Of a stretch of 64,000 nucleotides of DNA, positions 9,236 through 17,479 are shown in pieces. The notes under the pieces were generated by a model that had not been told where the DNA came from, ran no database searches, and saw nothing but the letters and a program-made list of their open reading frames with translations. The stretch comes from WHSW01 sp963767285. GTDB taxonomy: Bacteria > Actinomycetota > Thermoleophilia > Solirubrobacterales > 70-9. The DNA is taken from positions 1,116,001 to 1,180,000 of the forward strand of contig CAVYDJ010000002.1 of assembly GCA_963767285.1 (NCBI GenBank), read 5' to 3'. Each line of letters begins with the position of its first letter. Position 1 is the stretch's first letter. Made by a program: the position numbers and the translations under genes.

Positions 9236-10614
9236 GCCTCGGCCGCTCTCGCCCGCTCGGTCGCGATCGCGAGCATGGCCGGGCCCATCGCGAGGAAAAG
9301 CCAGGGCAGCTTGGCCAGCTGCTCGGAGATGAAGAAGTTGGCGACCAGGGCAGAGAGGACGGCCAGGAAGATGGCATGGGAGAGGATCATCAGCTTGCGT
9401 TCTCGCAGCCGGCGCGCGATCTGCGATGCCCTGTGCAGACAGCCCATCGCCATCACGATGATCGTCAGGTAGAGCCCCAGCCCGATCGCACCGAGTTCGG
9501 CGAGCACGTGCAGGTAGCTGTTGTGGGCGACCTTGGGGGCCGTGACGAAGTACTCGTCGCGAAGGATCGCGCCGGGCTGGATCAGGTAGTGGATCGAGGT
9601 GCCCTCGTAGTTGCCGGCGCCGATCCCGTTCGCGGGATGGGCCTCGACCATCCGCCAGCCGACCTTCCAGATGTCCGTTCGCCCGTTGCCGCCGTCCGAC
9701 TCGGTTATTCGCTGGCGGGATTCCGGCGGGGTGAGGACGAACAGTGCGACCACCGCCAGCGCGATCGCGGTGAAGCTCACTACCGCGACGCGGCCCCGCG
9801 CCCCGGCGACCACCAGCGGGGCGGCCAGGCAGACGACCCCCGCGGCGATCAGACCGCCGCGAGAGAGGCTGAGGAGGACGGCGATCATGCCGACCACTGC
9901 CGCGCCCGAGAAGAACACCCGCGCGGCGAGCGACTTGGCGATGAACGCGAGCGCGATCGCGATGATCGCGCCGGGCAGCACCTTGGCGGCGAACCGGTTC
10001 GGGTCGCCGATCGAGCCGCCGAGCCGGTTGAGCTCCGCGGCCGGGTCGCCGCCCGATGCGCCGCTGGCGCTCGGGTCGATCGCGAACCCATAGGTGGCCG
10101 CGATGAACGCGAAGACGACCAGCACCGTCAGTAGCTTCTGGACGTCGGCGACGTCGCGCAGCGCCGTATATGTGACCGGGAACAGCAGCGCCGCGAGCCC
10201 GAAGCTCCCGAGCACGACCAGCGCGGCCATCGGGACGGCAGCCCAGATCGCGCTCAGCATCACCCAGACCAGGAACGCTCCGATGGCCATCGTCAGCAAC
10301 GGGTGATCGACCCAGAACAGCTGGCGCGCCCGCGGCTGGATCGTGATCAGCGCGAACCAGGCGAAGACCACCATCCCCGTGAGCAGCTTGCTGCCGCTCA
10401 GTCCGCCGCCGGCCACCGCCGGGATCGCCTCGAGGTAGGAGAGTGCCGCGACCGCGGCGAGACCCCAGGTGAGGTCGCGGAAGGCGAGCAGCGTGACGGC
10501 GCCACCGACCACCAGGAAGAAGCCGATCCCCGGATCCTTGCCGACCAGTATCCCCACGCCCAGCACGGCGGCGCCGAGCGCCACCGCCGCCACGGCTCGC
10601 ATGACCTCGGGCAC
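9208..10614 (-). CDS. O-antigen ligase/polymerase family membrane protein (Wzy_C)
   Basis: A 468-residue protein with about 11 membrane helices. A large external loop contains GGNGRTDIWKVGWRMVEAHP and GIGAGNY, then VAHNSYLHVLAELGAIG: the arrangement (R and H residues in a periplasm-facing loop) of the O-antigen ligase and Wzy polymerase superfamily. It would join or polymerise lipid-linked repeat units outside the membrane. It begins 26 bases after the BY-kinase gene on the same strand, so length control and polymerisation are probably co-expressed. A later ATG at 10602 could also be the start. Confidence 0.85.
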   Translation of the reverse strand: MPEVMRAVAAVALGAAVLGVGILVGKDPGIGFFLVVGGAVTLLAFRDLTWGLAAVAALSYLEAIPAVAGGGLSGSKLLTGMVVFAWFALITIQPRARQLFWVDHPLLTMAIGAFLVWVMLSAIWAAVPMAALVVLGSFGLAALLFPVTYTALRDVADVQKLLTVLVVFAFIAATYGFAIDPSASGASGGDPAAELNRLGGSIGDPNRFAAKVLPGAIIAIALAFIAKSLAARVFFSGAAVVGMIAVLLSLSRGGLIAAGVVCLAAPLVVAGARGRVAVVSFTAIALAVVALFVLTPPESRQRITESDGGNGRTDIWKVGWRMVEAHPANGIGAGNYEGTSIHYLIQPGAILRDEYFVTAPKVAHNSYLHVLAELGAIGLGLYLTIIVMAMGCLHRASQIARRLRERKLMILSHAIFLAVLSALVANFFISEQLAKLPWLFLAMGPAMLAIATERARAAEAQRPLSTSS

Positions 10615-10640
10615 CCAGAGGCGATTTTCGAGCAGGGCGT

Positions 10641-12257
10641 TCAGCTGTACGACCGCGGAGGCGTCAGCGAGGGATCACCCGCGTCGTCTCCACCGCCTTC
10701 GCCGTTCGGCCCGTAGACCGGGTTGACGGCGCCGGGCCGGGCGAGCGGCTCGCCGCGGGCGACGTAGTACTGGTAGGAGCTCTTCGACGGGCGCGCGGTC
10801 CCGACCAGCGCGAAGCCCGCCGGCTTGATCGAGTTCTCGGCCAGCAGGTCGGCGAGCTCGGCGAGCTTCTTGAGCCTCGTGTGGCCGAGGCGGGCAACGA
10901 CGAGGACGTCGTCCACGTCACGGGCGAGGGGCAGGACATCGATCACGTCGGCGAGCGGCGGCGAGTCGATGATCACGAAGTCGGCGAGCCGCCGCGCGTC
11001 TTCGACCAACTGCCGGGCGACGGGGAGGGTGAACAGCTCGGAGATCCAGTCGCCCGAGTAGTCGGCGAGCAGCAGCCGCAGCCGCGGGCCGAACGTCTCC
11101 GTCGGGATCAACGCCTCCTCGATCGAGATGCTCTCCATCAGGACGCTGACGAGACCATGCTTCGGGGCGACGCCGAGCGACTGGCCGATCGTCGGCTTGC
11201 GCAGGTCCCCCTCGATCAGGATCACGCTCTTGCCGCCGGCGGCGAGGGCGGAGGCGAGGTTGATGGCGGTGGTGGTCTTGCCCTCCGACGGGGACGAGCC
11301 GGTGACCAGGATCGCCCGATGGGTCCCGACACGCGTCGCCCCGGTCAGGGTTCCGCGCAGGGTCCGAAACGCCTCCGAGGTCGCCGCGGAGAGGCTCTTC
11401 GGCGCCAGCGGACCGGAGCCGAAGCGGGCCTGCTGAGGGACGCGCCCGAGGATCGGCAGCCGGTACCGGCGGCGTAGCTGCTCCTCGCGGCGCAGGCGCG
11501 GATCGATCGCGTTCCAGGCGAAGGCGAGCGCGATCCCGAGGATGATCCCGGCGACCGCGGCGGCGGCGAGGCTCAGCTTCCGCCGCGGCGAGGTGGGCTG
11601 GTCGGGCGGGGAGGCCGGGTCGGAAACCTGCAGCTCTGAGCTCTCGGCGAGGCGCTCGAGCACCGCGAGGTCGCGGATGACGGCGCTGTTTGCGCCGAAC
11701 TGGTCCTCGAGGGCCGCCCTCTGGCGGTCGACGATCGCCTTCAGCTGCTCGGAGCGCTCGGCGACGGCCTCGGTCGCGAACGCGTTGGCGAGGTCGGCCG
11801 CCACCTGGGCCGTGTCGCCCTCGCCGGTGACGTCGACGAGCTGGCTCTGCGCCACGGGTACCGCGGTGACCTCCTCAAGGAGGTCGCCCGTGGACTCGTC
11901 GGAGTTGAGCACGCGCTTGACGCGTTGCGCGACCGCGGTGGTGGTGATGAGCTTCGCGGCCGTCTCGACGTCACGGGTCGGGTCCGAGGACTCCCGGATC
12001 ACCGGGACGCCGATCGCCGGCGAGCCGGCGGACGCGGGCACCGGCGAGACGAGGACATCGGCGCCCGCGGTGTAGACGTCCTCGGCGGTCAGCACGTAGA
12101 GGATCGCCCCGGCCATGACCAGGGCGAAGGTGACGATCACGACCATGATGCGCTCGCGCAGCGTCTCGACGTACGCGCTCAGGCCCTCCTGGTCCACCGG
12201 GGGGCTGAGCCAATCCGCGGAAGGGGTCGTCGTCGGTGTCTCTCCCGCTGCGGCCAT
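10641..12257 (-). CDS. Polysaccharide co-polymerase fused to BY-type tyrosine kinase (Wzz/CpsD-like)
   Basis: A 538-residue protein. Membrane segments at about residues 37-57 and 228-250 bracket an outer Wzz-like domain. The cytoplasmic kinase has Walker A TGSSPSEGKTTT (319-330), Walker A' LIEGDLRKP (347-355) and Walker B FVIIDSPP (427-434). Tyrosines near the end (YQYY, VYG, SYS) are a small target cluster. Such proteins set chain length in Wzy-dependent export and are controlled by autophosphorylation. The ATG at 12257 is preferred over upstream in-frame codons because the extra residues look non-coding. Confidence 0.88.
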   Translation of the reverse strand: MAAAGETPTTTPSADWLSPPVDQEGLSAYVETLRERIMVVIVTFALVMAGAILYVLTAEDVYTAGADVLVSPVPASAGSPAIGVPVIRESSDPTRDVETAAKLITTTAVAQRVKRVLNSDESTGDLLEEVTAVPVAQSQLVDVTGEGDTAQVAADLANAFATEAVAERSEQLKAIVDRQRAALEDQFGANSAVIRDLAVLERLAESSELQVSDPASPPDQPTSPRRKLSLAAAAVAGIILGIALAFAWNAIDPRLRREEQLRRRYRLPILGRVPQQARFGSGPLAPKSLSAATSEAFRTLRGTLTGATRVGTHRAILVTGSSPSEGKTTTAINLASALAAGGKSVILIEGDLRKPTIGQSLGVAPKHGLVSVLMESISIEEALIPTETFGPRLRLLLADYSGDWISELFTLPVARQLVEDARRLADFVIIDSPPLADVIDVLPLARDVDDVLVVARLGHTRLKKLAELADLLAENSIKPAGFALVGTARPSKSSYQYYVARGEPLARPGAVNPVYGPNGEGGGDDAGDPSLTPPRSYS

Positions 12258-12329
12258 GGCGGGGAATTCTACGTGGCTCGTCGGAACCCCCCGGGTCGCG
12301 GCCCGGCGGGCGGCGGATTGCAAGGGAGG

Positions 12330-13097
12330 ATGTTGCGCCTGCTACAAACGTTCGCGGAGATGGCCGCCGCCGATGACCTGCGACCGCTCGACGCGGCGAT
12401 CGACGAGATCCGCACCCTGCACGTGGCGGCGGAACACGCCGCGACGCGGATCGCGAGCGTTGTCGACGATCTGACCGCGGGCGAGGGTGGGACGAACGGA
12501 CTGGTCGCCGATGTCGCCGAAGCGCTCGTCGGGCGCACGGAGGCGATCCGCGAGGAGTGCGAGCGGCTCACGGCCGTGCTGCAGCGCGCCCGGGCCGCGA
12601 TCGCTGCCGAGGGCGCGCCCGCTCCCCGCGCCCCGATCCCTGCCGAGGGCGCACCCGGCCCCCGCGCCCCGATCGCCGACATCGCGCCGGAGCCCCGTTA
12701 TGCCGCGCCCCGATACGAGCAACCGCTTTACGCGCCGGCACCACCTCAGCCCGTCCAGCAGGCGTCCCCGACCCCCGCGCGTCCCGCTCCCTGGGCCTTC
12801 TGGCGCCGCAAGCGCGCCGGCGAGGAGCCGTCGCGGATCGTGGAGCAACCGCCGCGGTTGCCGCGCCCGGACTACGCGGCCATGGGGGTGGGGCCGGTGA
12901 TTCGCCCCGACGCTCCGAGCCGCGCGCCCGCTCGGCCGGTCCCTGAGGGCGTGCGCCTGATCGCCACCCAGATGGCGATTGCCGGCTCGAGCCGGGTCGA
13001 GATCGAGCGGCGGCTGCAGCGCCAGTTCGGGATCGGCGATGCCTCCGTCGCGCTCGACGAGATCTTCGGCAACGACAGCTCGATGCCGATCCCGTGA
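12330..13097 (+). CDS. Unknown protein with coiled-coil N-terminus and shared C-terminal 'ATQ' module (copy A)
   Basis: I do not recognise a family. The 255-residue protein has a helical, heptad-like N-terminal part (residues 10-90, with EECERLTAVLQRA), a Pro/Ala/Arg-rich probably disordered middle, and a C-terminal module of about 45 residues containing PEGVRLIATQMAIAGSSR and ALDEIFG. The same module ends the next two gene products. The strong ribosome site AAGGGAGG abuts the ATG at 12330 with no spacer, so the start may be slightly downstream (TTG 12333 or ATG 12360). It is divergent from the BY-kinase gene, which suggests shared control and an envelope-related role (inference). Confidence 0.7.
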   Translation: MLRLLQTFAEMAAADDLRPLDAAIDEIRTLHVAAEHAATRIASVVDDLTAGEGGTNGLVADVAEALVGRTEAIREECERLTAVLQRARAAIAAEGAPAPRAPIPAEGAPGPRAPIADIAPEPRYAAPRYEQPLYAPAPPQPVQQASPTPARPAPWAFWRRKRAGEEPSRIVEQPPRLPRPDYAAMGVGPVIRPDAPSRAPARPVPEGVRLIATQMAIAGSSRVEIERRLQRQFGIGDASVALDEIFGNDSSMPIP

Positions 13098-13206
13098 CCC
13101 CGGCCGGGTCCCGGGCCCCCGCCCGAGCATGAACGACGCCTTGCACACTCGTCCCGATTGTGGTTTTCCGCGCGCCTGCCGATAGAGGATTCTGAGGAAT
13201 GGCATC

Positions 13207-13779
13207 ATGAGCCAAGCGATGACCGATTTTCGATTTCCACCGCCTGAGTTCGAGTCGGCGTCCGGCCGCTCGTCCGCGCGCGACCCGCTCGCCGAGATGG
13301 CGGAGCAGATCCGCGTTCTCGACGAGGCCGCCGCGCAGGCGGCGGCGCGGGTTTCCGAGGCGGCCGACGGTCTGCAATCAGAGGCTTTGGCCGACCTCGG
13401 TTCGTCGCTGGTCGCGCGGGTGAACGAGCTTCGTGCCGAGTGCGAGCGGCTTTCCGGAATGCTCTCCCGGGCCGCCAAGCTGTCGGCCGGCGGGGGGCTG
13501 TCGGCGAATGCGCCGGCGCCGATCCTCGCTGTGCCTGAGACCTTTGAACCGCTCAACGGAGAGCGGGAGCCGGAACCGAGCCCCGCCCGGCGCCCGGACC
13601 GCCGCCGTGCTCCCGGACAGGCGACGCCCGAGGGCGTCCGGCTGGCGGCGACCCAGATGGCGGTTGCCGGTTCGAGCCGTTCGGAGATCGAGCGCTGCCT
13701 GCGGATCCAGTTCGGGGTTCGAGACGCCGACACGGCGCTCGATGAGATTTTTGGCACGCGACCCAGTGAGGTTCGATGA
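13207..13779 (+). CDS. Unknown protein with shared C-terminal 'ATQ' module (copy B)
   Basis: A 190-residue paralogue of the product of 12330-13097 along its whole length: a helical N-terminal part with ELRAECERLSGMLSRA, a short Pro/Arg-rich linker, then PEGVRLAATQMAVAGSSRS, EIERCLRIQFG and ALDEIFG at the C-terminus. No transmembrane segment or catalytic motif is visible. A GCCGATAG element lies at 13178-13185 ahead of the ATG. Its stop overlaps the next start as ATGA, so B and C are translationally coupled. No known function; the architecture suggests an adaptor or scaffold. Confidence 0.72.
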   Translation: MSQAMTDFRFPPPEFESASGRSSARDPLAEMAEQIRVLDEAAAQAAARVSEAADGLQSEALADLGSSLVARVNELRAECERLSGMLSRAAKLSAGGGLSANAPAPILAVPETFEPLNGEREPEPSPARRPDRRRAPGQATPEGVRLAATQMAVAGSSRSEIERCLRIQFGVRDADTALDEIFGTRPSEVR

Positions 13780-14603
13780 CGATGTCCTCTTCACCCTCCG
13801 ACCAGCCTTCGTCGCCCGACCTGCGCCGCTCGGTCGGTGAGGCGACCGACCGGATCCACGAGATCATCAACGCCGCCGAGCGGGTCGCGACTGAGATTCG
13901 CACCGACGCCGAGGCGGACGCACGGACCTACCTCGCCGAGCGCCGCGCCGAGGCCGATCGCTCGGCTGAGGAGCGCCACGCTGCGTTTGACCGAATGACC
14001 CGGAACGTCACCGACGCCGCCGGGCATTTCAAACGCCAGGCCGAGCGGATGCTCGCCGAGCTCGACGCCGCGATCGCCGATGCCCGGGCGAATCTCGACC
14101 GGGGGGGCGCCCGCTCCGCGATCGACGACGAGCCGCCGCGGGTGACCGAGGCGCCCCGTGCGACCCAGGCGCCCCGCTCCGAGTCGCTGCTGGGGCTCGA
14201 GAGCCTCGACACCCTGCGCCCCGAGCGAGACCTGTTCCCCGTCGATCCGCCGCCGCGCGAGCGCCCGACGCGAAAGCCGGCCGGCCTCGAGCCGCTGCCG
14301 TCAAGCGAGCCCGGCGACGATCCGTTCGAGTTGCCGCCGCTCGACCGCGACGCCCTGCTTCGCGACCGTCCGGCGCCCGATCGGGACCGCCCGGCGGTCG
14401 CGGTCTCGGCCTACCCCGGCAGCGGCGAGGGTTCGTGGAGCGCCGGGTCACCCTCGGCCGGCTCCGATCAGACCTCCGAGGCCCTGCTGCGGGCGACCCA
14501 GCTCGCGGTGACCGGCAAGGACCGCGACGAGATCGCCCACGTCCTGCGCGCCGACTTCCCCGGCGTCGACGCCGAGCCGCTGCTCGACGAAATCCTCGGC
14601 TGA
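13776..14603 (+). CDS. Unknown DivIVA-like coiled-coil protein with shared C-terminal 'ATQ' module (copy C)
   Basis: A 275-residue protein. Residues 15-110 form a long charged helix (RIHEIINAAERVATEIR, AEADARTYLAERRAEAD) like those of DivIVA or ATP-synthase b-type coiled coils. Residues 115-230 are Pro/Asp/Arg-rich and probably disordered. The end reads LLRATQLAVTGKDRDEIA then LLDEILG, a diverged copy of the module in the two genes before it. The ATG overlaps the upstream stop. It converges with the sortase gene, with 2 bases between the stops. The coiled coil hints at self-assembly at membranes or poles, but nothing in the sequence proves it. Confidence 0.72.
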   Translation: MTMSSSPSDQPSSPDLRRSVGEATDRIHEIINAAERVATEIRTDAEADARTYLAERRAEADRSAEERHAAFDRMTRNVTDAAGHFKRQAERMLAELDAAIADARANLDRGGARSAIDDEPPRVTEAPRATQAPRSESLLGLESLDTLRPERDLFPVDPPPRERPTRKPAGLEPLPSSEPGDDPFELPPLDRDALLRDRPAPDRDRPAVAVSAYPGSGEGSWSAGSPSAGSDQTSEALLRATQLAVTGKDRDEIAHVLRADFPGVDAEPLLDEILG

Positions 14604-14605
14604 GC

Positions 14606-15298
14606 CTAAGGGTCCTGCCAGATCCCGTCCGCGTCCGCGAAGAGGCTGGTTTCCTTCAGCTTCGCGAACACCGCCCAGCGCTGGGCGGCGCTGTATAGCG
14701 GGTGGCAGGCCGTCAGGACGAGTCGCTCGTAGCCGACGTTGTCGACGATCTCGGTCTGCTCGGGATCGACGATCTCGTGCTTTTCGACCTCATAGGTGAA
14801 CGTCCCATATGGCATCTCGAGCGTGATCTCGTCGCCGTCGGCGACCTCGTTGATCTTCCGGAACGGGGCCAGGTAGGTGGTCCGGTGTCCGGCGATCCCG
14901 ATCGTCTTTCCCTGGCCGGGAAACGCGGTGTACGGGTAATGGCCCGGGCCCTTCTGGAGGCTGGCCGTGTCGGTGCCCTGGACGACGACGATGTCGAGAT
15001 CGATGCTCGGGATCCGGATCCGCCCGATGCCCTGGCCCGTGGTCACCTCCTTCGCGAACAGGTCGGCCAGGCCCTTGACCCTCTGATCGACGTTGCCGCC
15101 CTTGACGGCCTGCAGATCCGCGGGGGAGGGGAACTCGTCCTCGAGCTCCGCCAGCGAGTCCTCGGCCTGCCCCTGCTTGATCGAGCCGTAGATCGTCGAC
15201 ATCGGCTCTTTCCACGCGAGGGTCATCGCGACGTCGGCCGCGATCACGATGCCGGCCGTGATCAACGCGACCGAGAGGATGTAGAGCGGGCGACGCAC
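14606..15298 (-). CDS. Sortase (class E/D type transpeptidase)
   Basis: A 230-residue membrane-anchored sortase: an N-terminal signal anchor (about residues 5-28), then the beta-barrel with GIAGHRTTY carrying the catalytic His, LVLTACHP carrying the catalytic Cys, and AQRWAVFA carrying the Arg. The fold joins surface proteins bearing an LPxTG-like signal to the cell wall or to each other. A candidate substrate with LPFTG is encoded at 43165-43536, 28 kb away. The ATG at 15298 starts 59 bases from the divergent argG. The class label is tentative; a pilin-type sortase is less likely because no pilin gene adjoins. Confidence 0.87.
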   Translation of the reverse strand: MRRPLYILSVALITAGIVIAADVAMTLAWKEPMSTIYGSIKQGQAEDSLAELEDEFPSPADLQAVKGGNVDQRVKGLADLFAKEVTTGQGIGRIRIPSIDLDIVVVQGTDTASLQKGPGHYPYTAFPGQGKTIGIAGHRTTYLAPFRKINEVADGDEITLEMPYGTFTYEVEKHEIVDPEQTEIVDNVGYERLVLTACHPLYSAAQRWAVFAKLKETSLFADADGIWQDP

Positions 15299-15357
15299 TC
15301 GGCAATGATCCCGGATCGCCCCGACGGGCTCGAGAGGCGACGTAGACTTGCGCGCCG

Positions 15358-16620
15358 ATGACCGACGAGGCCCCGCGCATCGCCAGCTACCAGGCCGACC
15401 CCGCAGCGGTCGGGCGCGTCCTGCTGCTCTATTCGGGCGGCCTCGATACGTCGGTGATGCTGCATTGGATCCAGGAGCGCTACGGGGCCGAGATCGTCAC
15501 TTTGACGGTCGACCTCGGCCAGCCGGGTGAGGACTGGGACGTGGTCGTCGGCAAGGCGCGCGAGCTGGGCGCGGTCGACGCGATCCGCGCCGACGCCAGC
15601 GAGGACTTCGCCCGCGACTACGTGCTCCCGGCGATCAAGGCGAACGCGCTCTACGGCGGGGGCTACCCGCTCTTCACGGCGCTCGCCAGGCCGCTGATCG
15701 CGAAGCTCGCCGTCGAGCACGCCCGCGCCGCCGGCTGCGACACGATCGCGCACGGGTGCACGGGCAAGGGCAACGACCAGGTTCGGATCGACGGGACGAT
15801 CGCCACGCTGGGGCCGGAGCTGAAGGTGCTGGCGCCGGTTCGCGAGTGGAAGATGGGCCGCGAGGAGGAGATCGCCTACGCGCGCGAGCACGGGATCCCG
15901 ATCAAGGGAGCGAACGAAGCCGCGGCGCCCTACTCGATCGACGACAACCTCTGGGGGCGCTCTTCGGAGGGGCGGGCGATCGAGGACCTCTCCAAGCCGC
16001 CGGCCGACGACATCTTCCAGCTGGTCACCCGCCCGGAGGAGGCCCCCGACGAGCCGCAATTGGTACGGATCGGCTTCGAGGCCGGCTGCCCCGTTTCGAT
16101 CGACGGCGAGCGCCTCGAGCTCGTGGAGCTGATCGAGCGGGCCGCAGAGGTCGGCGCCCGCCACGGGGTCGGCATCGTCGACCACATCGAGGACCGGATC
16201 GTCGGGCTGAAGGTCCGCGACATCTACGAGGTGCCGGCGGCCGCCCTGATCCTGCCCGCCCACCGCGAGCTCGAGAAGCTCGTGTCGACCATCCACCAGA
16301 ACAACTTCAAGCGCGCGCTCGAGGACAAGTGGGCCTACCTCTGCTACGCGGGGCTCTGGCTCGAGCCGCTGCGAGAGGACCTCGACGCCTACATGGACGC
16401 GGCCAACACGCATGTCACGGGAGAGGCGACCGTGAAGCTCTACAAGGGCTCGGCAACCGTCGTCGCACGCTCGTCGCCGTACGCGCTCTACGACCAGACC
16501 CTCGCCTCCTTCGGCGAATCCGGTGGCGAGTTCAGTCAGGACGCGAGCCCGGGGTTCATCGAGCTGTTCACGCTCCAGAGCCGGATGGCCTACCGGGTTC
16601 GCAATCGCGAGGACGGGTAG
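15358..16620 (+). CDS. argG: Argininosuccinate synthase
   Basis: A 420-residue enzyme of arginine synthesis that joins citrulline and aspartate at the cost of ATP (to AMP and PPi). The N-type ATP loop YSGGLDTSVML is at residues 20-30, GCTGKGNDQVR follows near 135, and the citrulline-binding KGANEAAAPYSIDDNLWG segment near 185. Length is close to the usual 400-445. No other arg gene lies beside it, so it is isolated here. It is followed closely by a small membrane-protein gene and a methyltransferase on the same strand. Confidence 0.96.
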   Translation: MTDEAPRIASYQADPAAVGRVLLLYSGGLDTSVMLHWIQERYGAEIVTLTVDLGQPGEDWDVVVGKARELGAVDAIRADASEDFARDYVLPAIKANALYGGGYPLFTALARPLIAKLAVEHARAAGCDTIAHGCTGKGNDQVRIDGTIATLGPELKVLAPVREWKMGREEEIAYAREHGIPIKGANEAAAPYSIDDNLWGRSSEGRAIEDLSKPPADDIFQLVTRPEEAPDEPQLVRIGFEAGCPVSIDGERLELVELIERAAEVGARHGVGIVDHIEDRIVGLKVRDIYEVPAAALILPAHRELEKLVSTIHQNNFKRALEDKWAYLCYAGLWLEPLREDLDAYMDAANTHVTGEATVKLYKGSATVVARSSPYALYDQTLASFGESGGEFSQDASPGFIELFTLQSRMAYRVRNREDG

Positions 16621-16629
16621 GTTTCCGCC

Positions 16630-16785
16630 GTGGCCTCAGCCGTCTACGAACTCATCGGCCGCATCGTCGTCCGCCTCGCGTGGCTGCGCTTCGGGAGCCA
16701 GATCAAGGTCGCGGGCGGGGTCTTCGCGGTCCTGGTTGTGGTCGCGGGCTACCTGATCGCGAAGCGCGAGCCCCCGGAAGGCTGA
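16630..16785 (+). CDS. Small single-span membrane protein (51 residues)
   Basis: The open frame runs from GTG 16630 to TGA 16783-16785. It has a positively charged amphipathic start (VYELIGRIVVRLAWLRFG), one membrane helix (about residues 28-45, VAGGVFAVLVVVAGYLIA) and a short charged tail AKREPPEG. It fits exactly between argG (9 bases) and the methyltransferase gene (10 bases), as expected for a real operon member. No function can be assigned. Confidence 0.55.
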   Translation: MASAVYELIGRIVVRLAWLRFGSQIKVAGGVFAVLVVVAGYLIAKREPPEG

Positions 16786-16795
16786 CCCGCCGAAG

Positions 16796-17479
16796 GTGAG
16801 CGAGGCGCTCGGCAGCACCGGCCCGCTGTGGGAGTTGGCGCGCCGGTTCGACCCTCGCTGGGCGCTCCACCGGCTGCGTGGCCGGGGAGGTGGGCGGCCT
16901 CCCGCTGAACGCTCCGGGCGGTGGGATGCTCAGTACACCAAGACGCCCGATCTCTTCGAACTGGAGGGCGACGCGAAGGAACAGGCTCGGTACGACTTCC
17001 GGCTCGACGCGCTGGCGGGCCGGTCCCTGGGCAGGACCCTCGAAGTCGGGTGCTCGGTCGGGGTGTTCACGGCAATGCTCGCCGAGCGGACCGCCTCAGT
17101 GACGGCGACGGACATCTCGGAGGTCGTGCTCGAGACGGCGCGGGAGCGGCTCGCGGAGGCCGGCCATGAGAAGGTCGACCTGCGTCACGCGGAACTGCCG
17201 GGCGGCGTTCCCGAGGGGCCGTTCGAGACGATCATCGCCGCCGAGGTCCTCTACTACCTGTCGGCGGGCGAGGTGGCCGAGTCGGCGGCCCGGCTGGCGG
17301 ACGCCCTCGTGCCGGGCGGCGCGTTGCTGGTCGCGCACGCCCGCGGCTACTTTCCCCACCACGAGATCTCCGCGGACCGTGCGGCCGGCGTCGTCGCGCG
17401 AAGCCCTGGGCTGCGGCGCGTGAGGCGGTGGGGCGGATCGGGGCTGCGCGTGGACCTGTTCGAGCGCCGGGCCGCCTAG
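16796..17479 (+). CDS. SAM-dependent methyltransferase (NodS-like class I)
   Basis: A 227-residue protein. After about 60 residues containing RWDAQYTKTPD, the SAM-binding motif I LEVGCSVGVFTAML is followed by TATDIS (acidic residue for the ribose), FETIIAAEVLYYL (motif II/post II) and LVPGGALLVAH (motif III). This is the NodS/class I small-molecule methyltransferase layout; the substrate is unknown. The GTG at 16796 is preceded by CGAAG. The last 4 bases overlap the opposite-strand hydrolase gene. Confidence 0.82.
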   Translation: MSEALGSTGPLWELARRFDPRWALHRLRGRGGGRPPAERSGRWDAQYTKTPDLFELEGDAKEQARYDFRLDALAGRSLGRTLEVGCSVGVFTAMLAERTASVTATDISEVVLETARERLAEAGHEKVDLRHAELPGGVPEGPFETIIAAEVLYYLSAGEVAESAARLADALVPGGALLVAHARGYFPHHEISADRAAGVVARSPGLRRVRRWGGSGLRVDLFERRAA

